Assembly (NCBI GenBank): GCA_031119475.1
Contig: JAVHXV010000002.1
Coordinates: forward strand, 186,001-250,000
Reading direction: 5' to 3'
Source: Pedobacter sp.
GTDB taxonomy: Bacteria > Bacteroidota > Bacteroidia > Sphingobacteriales > Sphingobacteriaceae
DNA length: 64,000 nucleotides
The translations under genes were made by a program, and so were the position numbers. The notes beneath the pieces were generated by a model. It ran no database searches. It saw only the letters and a program-made list of their open reading frames with translations, and had not been told where the DNA came from. Positions 17,512-25,963 of this stretch are shown here, one piece after another (position 1 is the first letter of the stretch; every line of letters starts with the position of its first letter).

Positions 17512-18660
17512 ATGCAGTTTAAGGAAATCGTAGGACAGGATCGGGTGAAGCAACAGCTCCTCCAGAGCGTGGCAGAAAATAGGGTGAGCCATGCCCAACT
17601 ATTTTTATCGCCCGAAGGAAGTGGGGCTTTACCTATCGCCATTGCCTACGCACAATATATCAACTGCTCAAATCGTTCAGATTTAGATAGTTGTGGCGAG
17701 TGCGCATCCTGTCGGAAGTACGAAAAGTACATCCATCCCGATCTTCATTTTTCCTATCCTTTTTTCGCTTCGGCTTCGGTAAAGATTGCAACCGATGTGT
17801 TGGAAGAATGGCGGAACCTACTGCTGTCGGATCCATATTTTGACCTGGAAATCTGGCGGTCGAGGTTGAACGCAGACAACAAACAGGCCAACATCAACAT
17901 TGCCGAATGTCATGATGTCATCAAAAAATTAAGCTTTAAGGCATTTGAGGCCGAGACGAAGGTACTCATTATGTGGCTTCCCGAATTTCTTGACCGGGAG
18001 GGGAATGCGTTGCTAAAGATCATTGAAGAGCCACCGGCAAATACCTTGTTTATCCTCGTGGCGCAAAACCAGGAGCAGATCTTGCCAACAATCCTATCGC
18101 GGACGCAATTGGTCAAGATCCCTAAGCTAACCGATGATCAGATTGAAGATTACCTGATCCATAAGGCGCAATTGCCGCAGCATCAGGCCGAAGAATATAG
18201 TTTTTTGGCAGATGGCAACCTCATTGCGGCCAAAATGTTGTTACAGGATACCCCAAATAACAACGCGGCTTATTTTGCCGAATGGCTGAGGATGGGATTC
18301 GGCAACCGTGTTCCTGCAATGATCTCCTTTACAGAAACTGCAGCTTCATGGGGAAGGGAAAACCAAAAAAATTTTTTAAGGTACGGCATCAACTTTTTGA
18401 GGGAATGCAGTCTCCTGCTCAGCGGAGCTGATGAACTGGTGAAACTGCCTCCACAAACCTTGGAAATTGCCGTAAAACTGAGCACGAATGTATTGGACCT
18501 GCCCATGGTAGAAGCATTGATCAACGAATTGGAACAGGCACATTATCATATAGAAAGAAATGCGAATCCAAAAATTCTGTTTTTAGATGTATCTTTACAA
18601 ATAGTTAAAATTATTAAGTTTAAAACGCTCTCGAAAGGGACTCAATATATATACAATTAA
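17512..18660 (+). CDS. holB: DNA polymerase III delta' subunit (clamp loader)
   Basis: 382 residues from MQFKEIVGQDRVKQQLLQSV. AAA+ clamp-loader fold: HAQLFLSPEGSGALPIAIAYA replaces the Walker A Lys (non-ATPase delta' type), a zinc-binding CGECASC (residues ~62-68) follows, then EGNALLKIIEEPP and the sensor-1 SRTQ (normally SRC/SRCQ). It loads the beta clamp in replication. The ATG at 17512 is 5 nt after a TATTTTG -7-like box. It is followed 1 nt later by ricT. The last ~20 residues are Lys/Tyr-rich and poorly conserved. Confidence 0.88.
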   Translation: MQFKEIVGQDRVKQQLLQSVAENRVSHAQLFLSPEGSGALPIAIAYAQYINCSNRSDLDSCGECASCRKYEKYIHPDLHFSYPFFASASVKIATDVLEEWRNLLLSDPYFDLEIWRSRLNADNKQANINIAECHDVIKKLSFKAFEAETKVLIMWLPEFLDREGNALLKIIEEPPANTLFILVAQNQEQILPTILSRTQLVKIPKLTDDQIEDYLIHKAQLPQHQAEEYSFLADGNLIAAKMLLQDTPNNNAAYFAEWLRMGFGNRVPAMISFTETAASWGRENQKNFLRYGINFLRECSLLLSGADELVKLPPQTLEIAVKLSTNVLDLPMVEALINELEQAHYHIERNANPKILFLDVSLQIVKIIKFKTLSKGTQYIYN

Positions 18661-18661
18661 T

Positions 18662-20059
18662 ATGGGATGTGGAAGTTGTTCTACAGGTGGCGGTTGCGCC
18701 CCCGCAGGCTGCAAAAGTAATGGCTCATGCCTTACTGGAGGCTGCCAGAAAATGGAAGTACACGATTGGCTGTCCAACTTGGATATGCCAAGTAATTATA
18801 AGCCTTTTCATGTTGTTGAAGTCAAATTTAAAGGCGCACGAAAAGAATTCTTTTTAAACAACGACAATATTTACTTGGAAATAGGCGAACTGGTAGCGGT
18901 AGAAGGCGCCACGGGCGGATATGACATTGGCCACATTTCGCTCACCGGTGAACTCGTGCGCATGCAGATGAAGCGCCGCAAAACACCATTGGACCAGGTG
19001 ACCAGAAAAGTCTATCGCAAGGCTACAGAAGCTGATGTAGAGAAATGGAAATTGGCAAAGGACATGGAATGGGAAACCATGCATAAAGCCAGGACCTTGG
19101 CACTCGATCTCCGCTTGTCGATGAAAATCAGCGATGTAGATTATCAGGGAGATAAGACCAAAGCGACATTTTTCTATACTGCAGAAGGGCGTGTCGATTT
19201 TCGGGAACTGATTAAAAAAATGGCCGAAACGTTCAGGATCAGGATTGAGATGAGGCAGATTGGCATGCGCCAGGAAGCTGGCCGTTTGGGAGGTATTGGT
19301 TCTTGTGGGCGAGAACTGTGCTGCTCTACTTGGCTCACCAATTTCAAGACCGTTTCTACAGCTGCGGCAAGATATCAAAACCTTTCTTTAAATACCCTAA
19401 AATTGGCAGGACAGTGCGGTAAGCTAAAATGTTGTCTCAACTATGAGCTTGACACCTACATGGACGCCCTCAAAGATATCCCGGACCGTATCGAATCCCT
19501 CCAGACAGAAATCGGTGTGGCACGCCACCAAAAGACAGATATTTTCAAAAAATTGATGTGGTTCAGTTATGCCAATCAAGAAGACTGGATTCCTTTAAAG
19601 GTTGATCGCGTAAAAGAGATCATGGCGATGAACAAAAAAGGGGAAAAACCAAGCAACCTGAAAGACGAAGCCGTTGAACTGAAAACCTCGGTCGCGGTAG
19701 AAAAGGTACACGATTATGAAAATGTGGTTGGCCAAGATAGCCTGACCAGGTTAGACGAACGGAACCGCAACAAAAACCGCAACAAGAATAAAAACGATCG
19801 TGGCAGAAACCCTCAACAGGGAGGAAACCAAGTTCGCCAACAACAAAATAACCAGCGGCAAAATGCGCGGCCGGCCAATGCACAACAGCAAAAGCCACAG
19901 GGACAGAAACCACAGGGGCAAAATGCACAGCGACCGGCTCCTACAGCAGAAACGGCAGGTAATCCTACTCCGAAGCCAAACCGCAACAAGAATAGGAACA
20001 AGAACCGGAATAAAAATAGGAACCCAAATAACCGCCCTGAGCAATCTGGCAATGAATAA
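18662..20059 (+). CDS. RicT/YaaT-like PSP1 domain protein with disordered basic tail
   Basis: 465 residues. A Cys-rich N-terminus (GCGSCSTGGGCAPAGC) is followed by a PSP1 C-terminal domain with the two conserved Cys motifs GSCGRELCCSTWL and GQCGKLKCCLNYE (residues ~216-265), which in Bacillus RicT help carry [4Fe-4S] clusters. RicT promotes RNase Y-dependent mRNA processing; Bacteroidota homologues are uncharacterised as far as I know. Residues ~363-465 are an Asn/Arg/Lys/Gln repeat tail (NRNKNRNKNKN and similar), predicted disordered and probably RNA-binding. It lies 1 nt after holB and overlaps gldH by 8 nt. Confidence 0.87.
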   Translation: MGCGSCSTGGGCAPAGCKSNGSCLTGGCQKMEVHDWLSNLDMPSNYKPFHVVEVKFKGARKEFFLNNDNIYLEIGELVAVEGATGGYDIGHISLTGELVRMQMKRRKTPLDQVTRKVYRKATEADVEKWKLAKDMEWETMHKARTLALDLRLSMKISDVDYQGDKTKATFFYTAEGRVDFRELIKKMAETFRIRIEMRQIGMRQEAGRLGGIGSCGRELCCSTWLTNFKTVSTAAARYQNLSLNTLKLAGQCGKLKCCLNYELDTYMDALKDIPDRIESLQTEIGVARHQKTDIFKKLMWFSYANQEDWIPLKVDRVKEIMAMNKKGEKPSNLKDEAVELKTSVAVEKVHDYENVVGQDSLTRLDERNRNKNRNKNKNDRGRNPQQGGNQVRQQQNNQRQNARPANAQQQKPQGQKPQGQNAQRPAPTAETAGNPTPKPNRNKNRNKNRNKNRNPNNRPEQSGNE

Positions 20060-20525
20060 TTTAAAGTGGATAGGCATCGTCTGGGTGGCCGCTGTTTTCT
20101 TGCAGGGCTGCACGAGTAATCATGTGGCCGACATCAATATGTCTGTTCCAGATAACAATTGGGCCTATGCAAAAAGCTTAAAAACTGCTATCGACATTAA
20201 GGATAACCAAACAGCATATAAGGTGTACTTTAAATTGCGCCATACGCTCGATTATCGATATTCCAATCTATATATTTTAATGCGTTTAAAGGGTGCTGGG
20301 CTGAATAAGCAAACCAGGTACCAGTTTAAGCTGGCCAATGCCAATGGCGAATGGCGTGGCCATGGTTCGGGCGACATCTATACCTATACTTTTCCGTTAT
20401 TGACCGACCTCCATTTTGATCGGCCAGGCAAGTACGAAATCGAAATTGAGCAGAACATGCGCGACAATCCTTTGGTCGGCATCAGCGATGTAGGCGTGAC
20501 CGTATCTCCGGCACTTGAAAATTAG
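20052..20525 (+). CDS. gldH: Gliding motility lipoprotein GldH
   Basis: 157 residues from MNNLKWIGIVWVAAVFLQGC, with lipobox Cys at 20. The body (NMSVPDNNWAYAKSLKTAIDI, YRYSNLYILMRLKG, GEWRGHGSGDIYTYTFPLL) matches GldH. In Flavobacterium GldH is needed for gliding; in non-gliding relatives the gene persists beside the PSP1 gene and its role is unclear. It begins within the last codons of the RicT-like gene (8-nt overlap), confirming the conserved holB-ricT-gldH order. Confidence 0.9.
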   Translation: MNNLKWIGIVWVAAVFLQGCTSNHVADINMSVPDNNWAYAKSLKTAIDIKDNQTAYKVYFKLRHTLDYRYSNLYILMRLKGAGLNKQTRYQFKLANANGEWRGHGSGDIYTYTFPLLTDLHFDRPGKYEIEIEQNMRDNPLVGISDVGVTVSPALEN

Positions 20526-20528
20526 GGA

Positions 20529-21830
20529 TTACAAATAGGGCAACAACTGCTCTAATGCCATCCCCCGGCTGCCCTTCAGCAAGACCAATTGCCCTTGTAC
20601 AGGGTTTTTCTGAAGGAATTGCGCTGCGGCATCTGGGGTTTCATAAAATTGGCCCAAATACTTGTCTTTAAGGGCATAGAAATGCTTTCCGATAAAAATC
20701 ATTTGGTCGAGCTGCTGCTGATTGGCCTGTGCCACAATCTTTTCATGCTGTTCGGCCGAAGCATTGCCAAGTTCGAACATATCGCCCATAATGGCCGTCT
20801 TTTTTAACGCTGTTAGGCTTTTCAGGTTATTCAGGGCGGCACTCATGCTGCTCGGATTGGCGTTATAAAAATCACAGATCACATCGTTATGTGCTGTTTT
20901 TGTCAATTGTGAACGGTTGTTCGTCGGAAAATAATTGGCCAGACCATTGTTGATTTCCTTTGCTTCCAATCCGAAGAAATGCCCAATACAAATAGCGGCC
21001 AAAATGTTCTCAAAATTATAGGTTCCGGTCAGGTTGGCCTTTGCCCGATGAACATCCCCGTGGTTCATCCATTCAAATTCGATAAATGGATCACTGTGCT
21101 TTAGCGTCCCGCTGATGGTATTTTCTTTTTCGGTGCCATAATACACAACCTTGTTTAACGCTGCCTGCGCACTCATTTCCAACAGATAGGGATTGTTGCG
21201 GTTGATGAAAGCAAATCCGGCATGGGCTTTCAAGTAGCCATAAAGTTCTGCCTTGCCTTTTTTTACCCCTTCAAAGCCACCAAAACCATCTAGGTGCGCC
21301 ATGCCCACATTGGTAATGAGCCCATGGGTAGGTTGGGCAATCCCGCAGAGAAATTCGATTTCCTTCTGATGGTTTGCACCCATTTCGATCACCGCAATTT
21401 CGGTGTCGTTCTGCAACGACAAAATTGATAGCGGAACACCGATGTGATTGTTCAAATTGCCCTTGGTGGCAAATGTCCTGAACTTCTCGGCCAATACGGC
21501 CCTGATCAGTTCCTTGGTCGTGGTTTTTCCATTGCTTCCCGTTAGGCCTATTACCGGAATAGTTAACTGTTGCCGATGGTATCTGGCCAGCTCCTGTAAG
21601 GCCGTTAATACATCGGCCACTTGGAGCAATTGCGCATGGTCTGGTAAAGTGGCATCATCTACAACAGCAAAGGCCGCACCCTGTTCAATGGCCTGTAGCG
21701 CAAAGGCATTGGCATCAAAATTGGCTCCCTTCAAGGCAAAAAACAGGCAGTCCGGGGTAATGGCCCGCGTATCGGTAGAAATGGAGGGATGCTTTAGGTA
21801 TGTTTGGTAGAGCTGTTCGGTATGGGTCAT
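20529..21830 (-). CDS. murF: UDP-N-acetylmuramoyl-tripeptide--D-Ala-D-Ala ligase MurF
   Basis: 433 residues. N-terminal MurF domain (~1-80), ATP-binding loop GLTGSNGKTTTKEL (~96-109), central-domain motifs VIEMGANHQKEIEFLCGI and ITNVGMAHLDGFGG, and C-terminal domain NANPSSMSAALNNLK. It adds D-Ala-D-Ala to UDP-MurNAc-tripeptide in the cytoplasm, completing the peptidoglycan precursor. The ATG at 21830 is preferred over the TTG two codons upstream. It is convergent with gldH (3-nt gap) and separate from other mur genes. Confidence 0.96.
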   Translation of the reverse strand: MTHTEQLYQTYLKHPSISTDTRAITPDCLFFALKGANFDANAFALQAIEQGAAFAVVDDATLPDHAQLLQVADVLTALQELARYHRQQLTIPVIGLTGSNGKTTTKELIRAVLAEKFRTFATKGNLNNHIGVPLSILSLQNDTEIAVIEMGANHQKEIEFLCGIAQPTHGLITNVGMAHLDGFGGFEGVKKGKAELYGYLKAHAGFAFINRNNPYLLEMSAQAALNKVVYYGTEKENTISGTLKHSDPFIEFEWMNHGDVHRAKANLTGTYNFENILAAICIGHFFGLEAKEINNGLANYFPTNNRSQLTKTAHNDVICDFYNANPSSMSAALNNLKSLTALKKTAIMGDMFELGNASAEQHEKIVAQANQQQLDQMIFIGKHFYALKDKYLGQFYETPDAAAQFLQKNPVQGQLVLLKGSRGMALEQLLPYL

Positions 21831-21919
21831 GCGCAAAACGGATAATGTTCATGGTAAAATTACATGAACGCAGACAAATAAAATATTCTTTTTAGTATTA
21901 TTGATCAAATATTCGCTTT

Positions 21920-24403
21920 ATGAAACGGTTCTTGCTTTCCTTCGTCATTTTTACGGTTGGTTTCCTAAGCGTACGCGCACAGGTGCCTTCGCCCGGCGAA
22001 TTTTTGGGCTATGCCCTGGGCAGCCGATTTACCCCGCACCAAAAAGTGGTCGATTATTTTAAGAAGGTTGCTGTGACGTCTAAAAACATACAACTCCAGG
22101 GATATGGCAAGACCTATGAAGGTAGGGAGCTGTTGTTGGCCATAGTTTCTGATGAATCGAACATGGATAAGCTCGAGCAGATCAGGACAAACAACCTCCA
22201 ATTGTCGATGGCGAATAAAAATGCAAAAGTAGCCAAGCAGCCTGCGATACTTTGGCTTAGCTACAATGTGCATGGCAATGAGGCCAATAGTACCGAAACT
22301 TCCATGAAGGTACTCTATACCTTGGCCACAGCAAAGGAAGAAAATATCAGAACATGGTTAAAAAATACGGTTGTCATTATCGACCCTTGCCTAAATCCTG
22401 ACGGCCGGGACCGTTATGTCAATTATTTCAATATGGTAACGGGCAAGCAGCCCGATCCAGATCCCACAGCAAGGGAACACAGCGAGCCTTGGCCAGGAGG
22501 TCGGCCCAACCATTATTATTATGACCTGAACCGTGATTGGGCCTGGCAGACCCAAATTGAAACCCAACAACGATTGGTAGCCTATCACAAATGGATGCCT
22601 CAGGTACATGTTGATTTCCATGAACAGAGCTACAACGAACCTTATTACTTTGCACCGGCCGCCGAGCCCGTACATCAGGACATTACGGCTTGGCAACGCG
22701 AATTTCAGGTGGTGGTCGGGAAGAACAATGCCAAGTATTTTGATGAAAACGGCTGGCAATATTTTACGAAGGAAAGGTTTGATCTCCTGTATCCATCTTA
22801 TGGCGATACCTATCCCCTGTATAATGGTGCTATCGGCATGACTTATGAGCAAGGAGGCATTAGGGCAGGTCTGGCCATCATTACCTCAGCTGGTGATACA
22901 CTTACATTGGCAGATCGGATCGACCATCATTTTACCACCTCAATGGCAACTTTGGAAACGGTTTCCATGCATGCCGAACGCTTGGTAAGCGAGTTTAAAA
23001 AATATTTTGAGCAAAGTGCCACGAATCCACCAGGAGGATATAAAACGTATGTCGTAAAAGGCCAGAATGTAGACAGGTTACGTAAAATGGCAGAATTGCT
23101 GCGGCGTAACCATGTCGAATTTGCGTTTGGCGCAGATCGGACATTAAATGGCTATAATTACGAAACACAAAAAGTGGAGAGTTTCAAGGTCGAAAGGAAT
23201 GACCTCATTGTTAACCTGCAGCAGCCGCGGGCAGTCATGGCAAATGTACTTTTTGAGCCACAGACCTTGGTTACCGACTCCAACACCTACGACATTACAG
23301 CCTGGGCATTGCCCTATGCCTATGGCTTAAATGCTTATGCATTAAAGGAAACGGTTGTGGGCAATTTCTCCTTTATCGAAGAAAGGGCTGACACGGCTCC
23401 CACACTTGCCAAGCCCTACGCCTGGATCATGCCATGGAAGGCCGTTAGAGATGCGCAGACTTTGATCGAACTGCAGAAAATGCGCGTCAAGGTGCGCATT
23501 GCTGAGGAGGCATTTACCATTGGTGGGAAAACCTATCCAGCAGGATCGTTATTGATCTATCGGACAGAAAATGAAAAAAACAACAGGAGCTTTGCCAATG
23601 TATTGGCCACGGTGGCGAAAAACCATAACATCAGTTTCTATCCCATTGCCAGTGGTTTTGTAGAGAAGGGAAAAGATTTTGGTTCAACGGTTTATCGATT
23701 GCTTACACCGCCAAAAATTGCGGTTCTTGCTGGGCAGGATGTAACGGCGACCGCAGTGGGAGAGGTATGGCATTTCTTTGAGCAGGAACTCAACTATCCA
23801 GTTTCTGTTATCAATGTACAGAATGCGATGTACTTTGATATCAACAAGTTCAATGTGCTCATCTTGCCGGATGGTTATTATAGCGACAAGTTGGCCGATC
23901 AACTGTTGCCATGGATCAACGCTGGGGGCAAGATTATCTTAATGGAAGATGCCATCAGCTCACTATTGGGCAAAAGGCCTTTCGACCTCAAGAAAAAAGA
24001 ATGGCCAAAAAAGGACGAAAAGGAAATCAATGAGCGCAGATATGCCGAAAAGGATAAGGATGATCTGCAAAATGCCATTCCGGGTGCCATTTATAAAGTA
24101 AGTCTGGACCAGAGCCATCCTTTGGCACTCGGACTGGGCAAATTTTATTATACGCTCAAAACGGACGAAAAAATTTATGAGCCTTTAGAAAACGGATGGA
24201 ATGTGGGCACGTTAAAGGCCAACAGCTATGTTGCCGGAATTGCCGGAGAAAAGGTCAGGAAAAAGCTTACCACTGGTTTATTGTACGGTGTTCAGGAATC
24301 CGGAAAGGGTACCATCATTTACCTGGCCACCAATGTGCTGTTCAGGTCATTCTGGGAAAATGGCAAGCAATTGTTCGCAAACGCCCTGTTCTTGGTAAAC
24401 TAA
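21920..24403 (+). CDS. Secreted M14 family zinc carboxypeptidase, long form
   Basis: 827 residues. Signal peptide MKRFLLSFVIFTVGFLSVRAQ. Peptidase M14 domain: zinc ligands in NVHGNEANSTE (H118, E121) and the later His in HVDFHEQSY (~210), with substrate-binding NPDGRDRY. Residues ~380-827 form a long C-terminal extension with a glutamine-amidotransferase-like segment (NVLILPDGYYSDKLADQLLPWINAGGKIIL in pieces), common in large Bacteroidota M14 proteins. It probably trims peptides in the periplasm or outside the cell. It is monocistronic, divergent from murF. Confidence 0.9.
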   Translation: MKRFLLSFVIFTVGFLSVRAQVPSPGEFLGYALGSRFTPHQKVVDYFKKVAVTSKNIQLQGYGKTYEGRELLLAIVSDESNMDKLEQIRTNNLQLSMANKNAKVAKQPAILWLSYNVHGNEANSTETSMKVLYTLATAKEENIRTWLKNTVVIIDPCLNPDGRDRYVNYFNMVTGKQPDPDPTAREHSEPWPGGRPNHYYYDLNRDWAWQTQIETQQRLVAYHKWMPQVHVDFHEQSYNEPYYFAPAAEPVHQDITAWQREFQVVVGKNNAKYFDENGWQYFTKERFDLLYPSYGDTYPLYNGAIGMTYEQGGIRAGLAIITSAGDTLTLADRIDHHFTTSMATLETVSMHAERLVSEFKKYFEQSATNPPGGYKTYVVKGQNVDRLRKMAELLRRNHVEFAFGADRTLNGYNYETQKVESFKVERNDLIVNLQQPRAVMANVLFEPQTLVTDSNTYDITAWALPYAYGLNAYALKETVVGNFSFIEERADTAPTLAKPYAWIMPWKAVRDAQTLIELQKMRVKVRIAEEAFTIGGKTYPAGSLLIYRTENEKNNRSFANVLATVAKNHNISFYPIASGFVEKGKDFGSTVYRLLTPPKIAVLAGQDVTATAVGEVWHFFEQELNYPVSVINVQNAMYFDINKFNVLILPDGYYSDKLADQLLPWINAGGKIILMEDAISSLLGKRPFDLKKKEWPKKDEKEINERRYAEKDKDDLQNAIPGAIYKVSLDQSHPLALGLGKFYYTLKTDEKIYEPLENGWNVGTLKANSYVAGIAGEKVRKKLTTGLLYGVQESGKGTIIYLATNVLFRSFWENGKQLFANALFLVN

Positions 24404-24514
24404 GGGTCATTCTCGCTTTTTGAGGTTGTTTACAGCTGATGGGAACCCATCAAAAACAAGAAGCATTATAGTAAACGTAGAGAGCAGATTATCCCACAGC
24501 AGTTCCTCGCACAC

Positions 24515-24612
24515 CTATGGATGGCTTTCACTTTTAACCTTCAACCTTTGCCGCAGGCATCCCTTTGGGACAACCTTCAACTTTCAACGCACAACTTTGA
24601 ACCTTCAACCCA
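24515..24612. repeat. CCTTCAACTTT word array with a GCCGCAGGC element
   Basis: Words TTTTAACCTTCAACCTTTG, ACAACCTTCAACTTTCAACG and ACAACTTTGAACCTTCAACCC surround the GCCGCAGGCAT-CCCTTTGGGA element (24550-24574). The array ends next to the stop of the DoxX gene (24615). Confidence 0.65.
24550..24574 (+). repeat. GCCGCAGGCATCCCTTTGGG element
   Basis: The 25-bp element GCCGCAGGCAT + CCCTTTGGGA + CAAC is nearly identical at 47536-47560 and, diverged and inverted, at 14410-14433. All three are non-coding and near gene 3' ends. Confidence 0.6.
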
Positions 24613-24614
24613 AA

Positions 24615-25022
24615 CTATCGCTTGTCAATACTATACTTCCCGGCACCGATAAAGATCAGGCCAAAAAATACAATGGCCAATTCAATGGCATGACTGGCGC
24701 CGTTTATTCCATCGCCTTTATTAAAATGCATCAATGCGGCAATGATCATGTTAATGACCAACAGCATGTTTACGGGCCTAAAAAATAAGCCCAAGATCAA
24801 TAAAAATCCACCTAAGCCTTCTGTAATGGCGGCCATAAAGCCCCAAAATGTAGGCAGAAAATCAATGTGTACAATTTTCATGGTGGCACCAAGTTGCGTC
24901 CAGCCTTCAGGACCGCCCATAATCTTTGGTAGGCCGTGCACCATCATCATTGCGCCCAGTCCTAGCCTCAATAAAAGAAGGCCAGTATTGCGGTATTTGC
25001 CTAAGGATTCAAAAATTGCCAT
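24615..25022 (-). CDS. DoxX family membrane protein
   Basis: 135 residues with four predicted membrane segments (LLLLRLGLGAMMMVHGLPKI, FWGFMAAITEGLGGFLLILGL, NMLLVINMIIAALMHF, LAIVFFGLIFIGAG). The RLGLGxxMxxHGxxK start is the DoxX signature. DoxX proteins are inner-membrane proteins associated with redox and thiosulfate/quinone metabolism, function mostly undefined. It lies 2 nt downstream of the LD-carboxypeptidase gene, so it is probably co-transcribed with it. Confidence 0.88.
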   Translation of the reverse strand: MAIFESLGKYRNTGLLLLRLGLGAMMMVHGLPKIMGGPEGWTQLGATMKIVHIDFLPTFWGFMAAITEGLGGFLLILGLFFRPVNMLLVINMIIAALMHFNKGDGINGASHAIELAIVFFGLIFIGAGKYSIDKR

Positions 25023-25024
25023 GA

Positions 25025-25924
25025 CTATAGAAATTTTAATTCAACATTCAACTTATTTACTTGTAAAGCAACATTTCTTCCAACTACCATCGCCCTATTA
25101 TCATCGATATGTCCGGTTGGAAAATTGAAGCACACGGGATAATCATATTCCTTGACCAGTTCCCAAATAATTTCCTCAGGAGTCTGGCCAAAAGGGATGC
25201 TTTCCTCGCCAAGGTCGTTAAATGCCCCAATGATGAGGCCCTTGAGCTGGTTAAGCTTGCCGTTCCTTTTTAAGATCCGCATCATCCGGTCTATCGAATA
25301 CTCATGTTCGCTCACTTCCTCCAGAAACAGGATTTTATCGGTATAATCCATTTCAGAAACTGATCCCTGTACCGCAATCAATAACGAAAGATTCCCGCCG
25401 ATCAAGACCCCCTCCGCATTTCCCTCCCGGTTCTTAAACTGGCTTTCATAGGTATGAACAATCGAATGCCCAAAAAGTGTGTTTTTTAAGCTGGTTAGTG
25501 CTTCAGCGCTGCTGGTATCGAAGGTATAGGGCATTTGCGCATGGATGCTCTGCGTTTCCAATACCGCAAAAACATGCGACAGCAATACCGTAATGTCGCT
25601 GAACCCGATCAGCCATTTTGGGTTTTTTTCGAAGGCCGTAAAATCGAGATCATCGATAATGCGGAGTGTTCCATATCCCCCCCTTCCGGCAATAATAGCC
25701 TTGATGCTGGGATCGTCCAAATACTGCTGCAGGTCTGCCGCCCTGAGTTCGTCGGTACCCGCAAACTGATGGTGGGAGCCGCTTACCGTTTTGCCGATCT
25801 CGACCTGCAGTCCCCAATCTTTCAGGATGTCGATCGCTTCATTGATGGCGTTTGGTAATTTCTTGGCCGGACAAACAATTGCAATTTTGTCGTTGTTTTT
25901 TAAATATGGTGGCTGTTTAATCAT
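25025..25924 (-). CDS. LD-carboxypeptidase (peptidase S66)
   Basis: 299 residues from MIKQPPYLKNNDKIAIVCPA; longer upstream starts give no sensible N-terminus. S66 motifs: DKIAIVCPAKKLP (~11-23), AIIAGRGGYGTLRIIDDLD (~74-92), WLIGFSDITVLL with the catalytic-type Ser (~106), GGNLSLL, and the C-terminal FPTGHIDDNRAMVVG carrying the catalytic His. No signal peptide, so it acts in the cytoplasm, releasing D-Ala from recycled murein tetrapeptide. It is divergent from metG with only 39 bp between start codons. Confidence 0.93.
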   Translation of the reverse strand: MIKQPPYLKNNDKIAIVCPAKKLPNAINEAIDILKDWGLQVEIGKTVSGSHHQFAGTDELRAADLQQYLDDPSIKAIIAGRGGYGTLRIIDDLDFTAFEKNPKWLIGFSDITVLLSHVFAVLETQSIHAQMPYTFDTSSAEALTSLKNTLFGHSIVHTYESQFKNREGNAEGVLIGGNLSLLIAVQGSVSEMDYTDKILFLEEVSEHEYSIDRMMRILKRNGKLNQLKGLIIGAFNDLGEESIPFGQTPEEIIWELVKEYDYPVCFNFPTGHIDDNRAMVVGRNVALQVNKLNVELKFL

Positions 25925-25936
25925 GCATAAATCACT

Positions 25937-25944
25937 TATCTTTG
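25937..25944 (+). promoter_or_regulatory. -7 element upstream of metG
   Basis: TATCTTTG matches TAnnTTTG and ends 19 nt before the TTG start of metG, leaving a leader of about 10-15 nt. It lies in the 39-bp divergent gap; the -33 region overlaps the start of the LD-carboxypeptidase gene. Confidence 0.45.
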
Positions 25945-25963
25945 CCAAAATAAATAAATAGTT

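Noticed and set aside
18854..19378. 174-codon open frame antisense to the RicT-like gene
   Set aside because: It lies wholly inside a well-supported gene on the other strand, lacks family motifs, and the Cys motifs of the sense frame are conserved.
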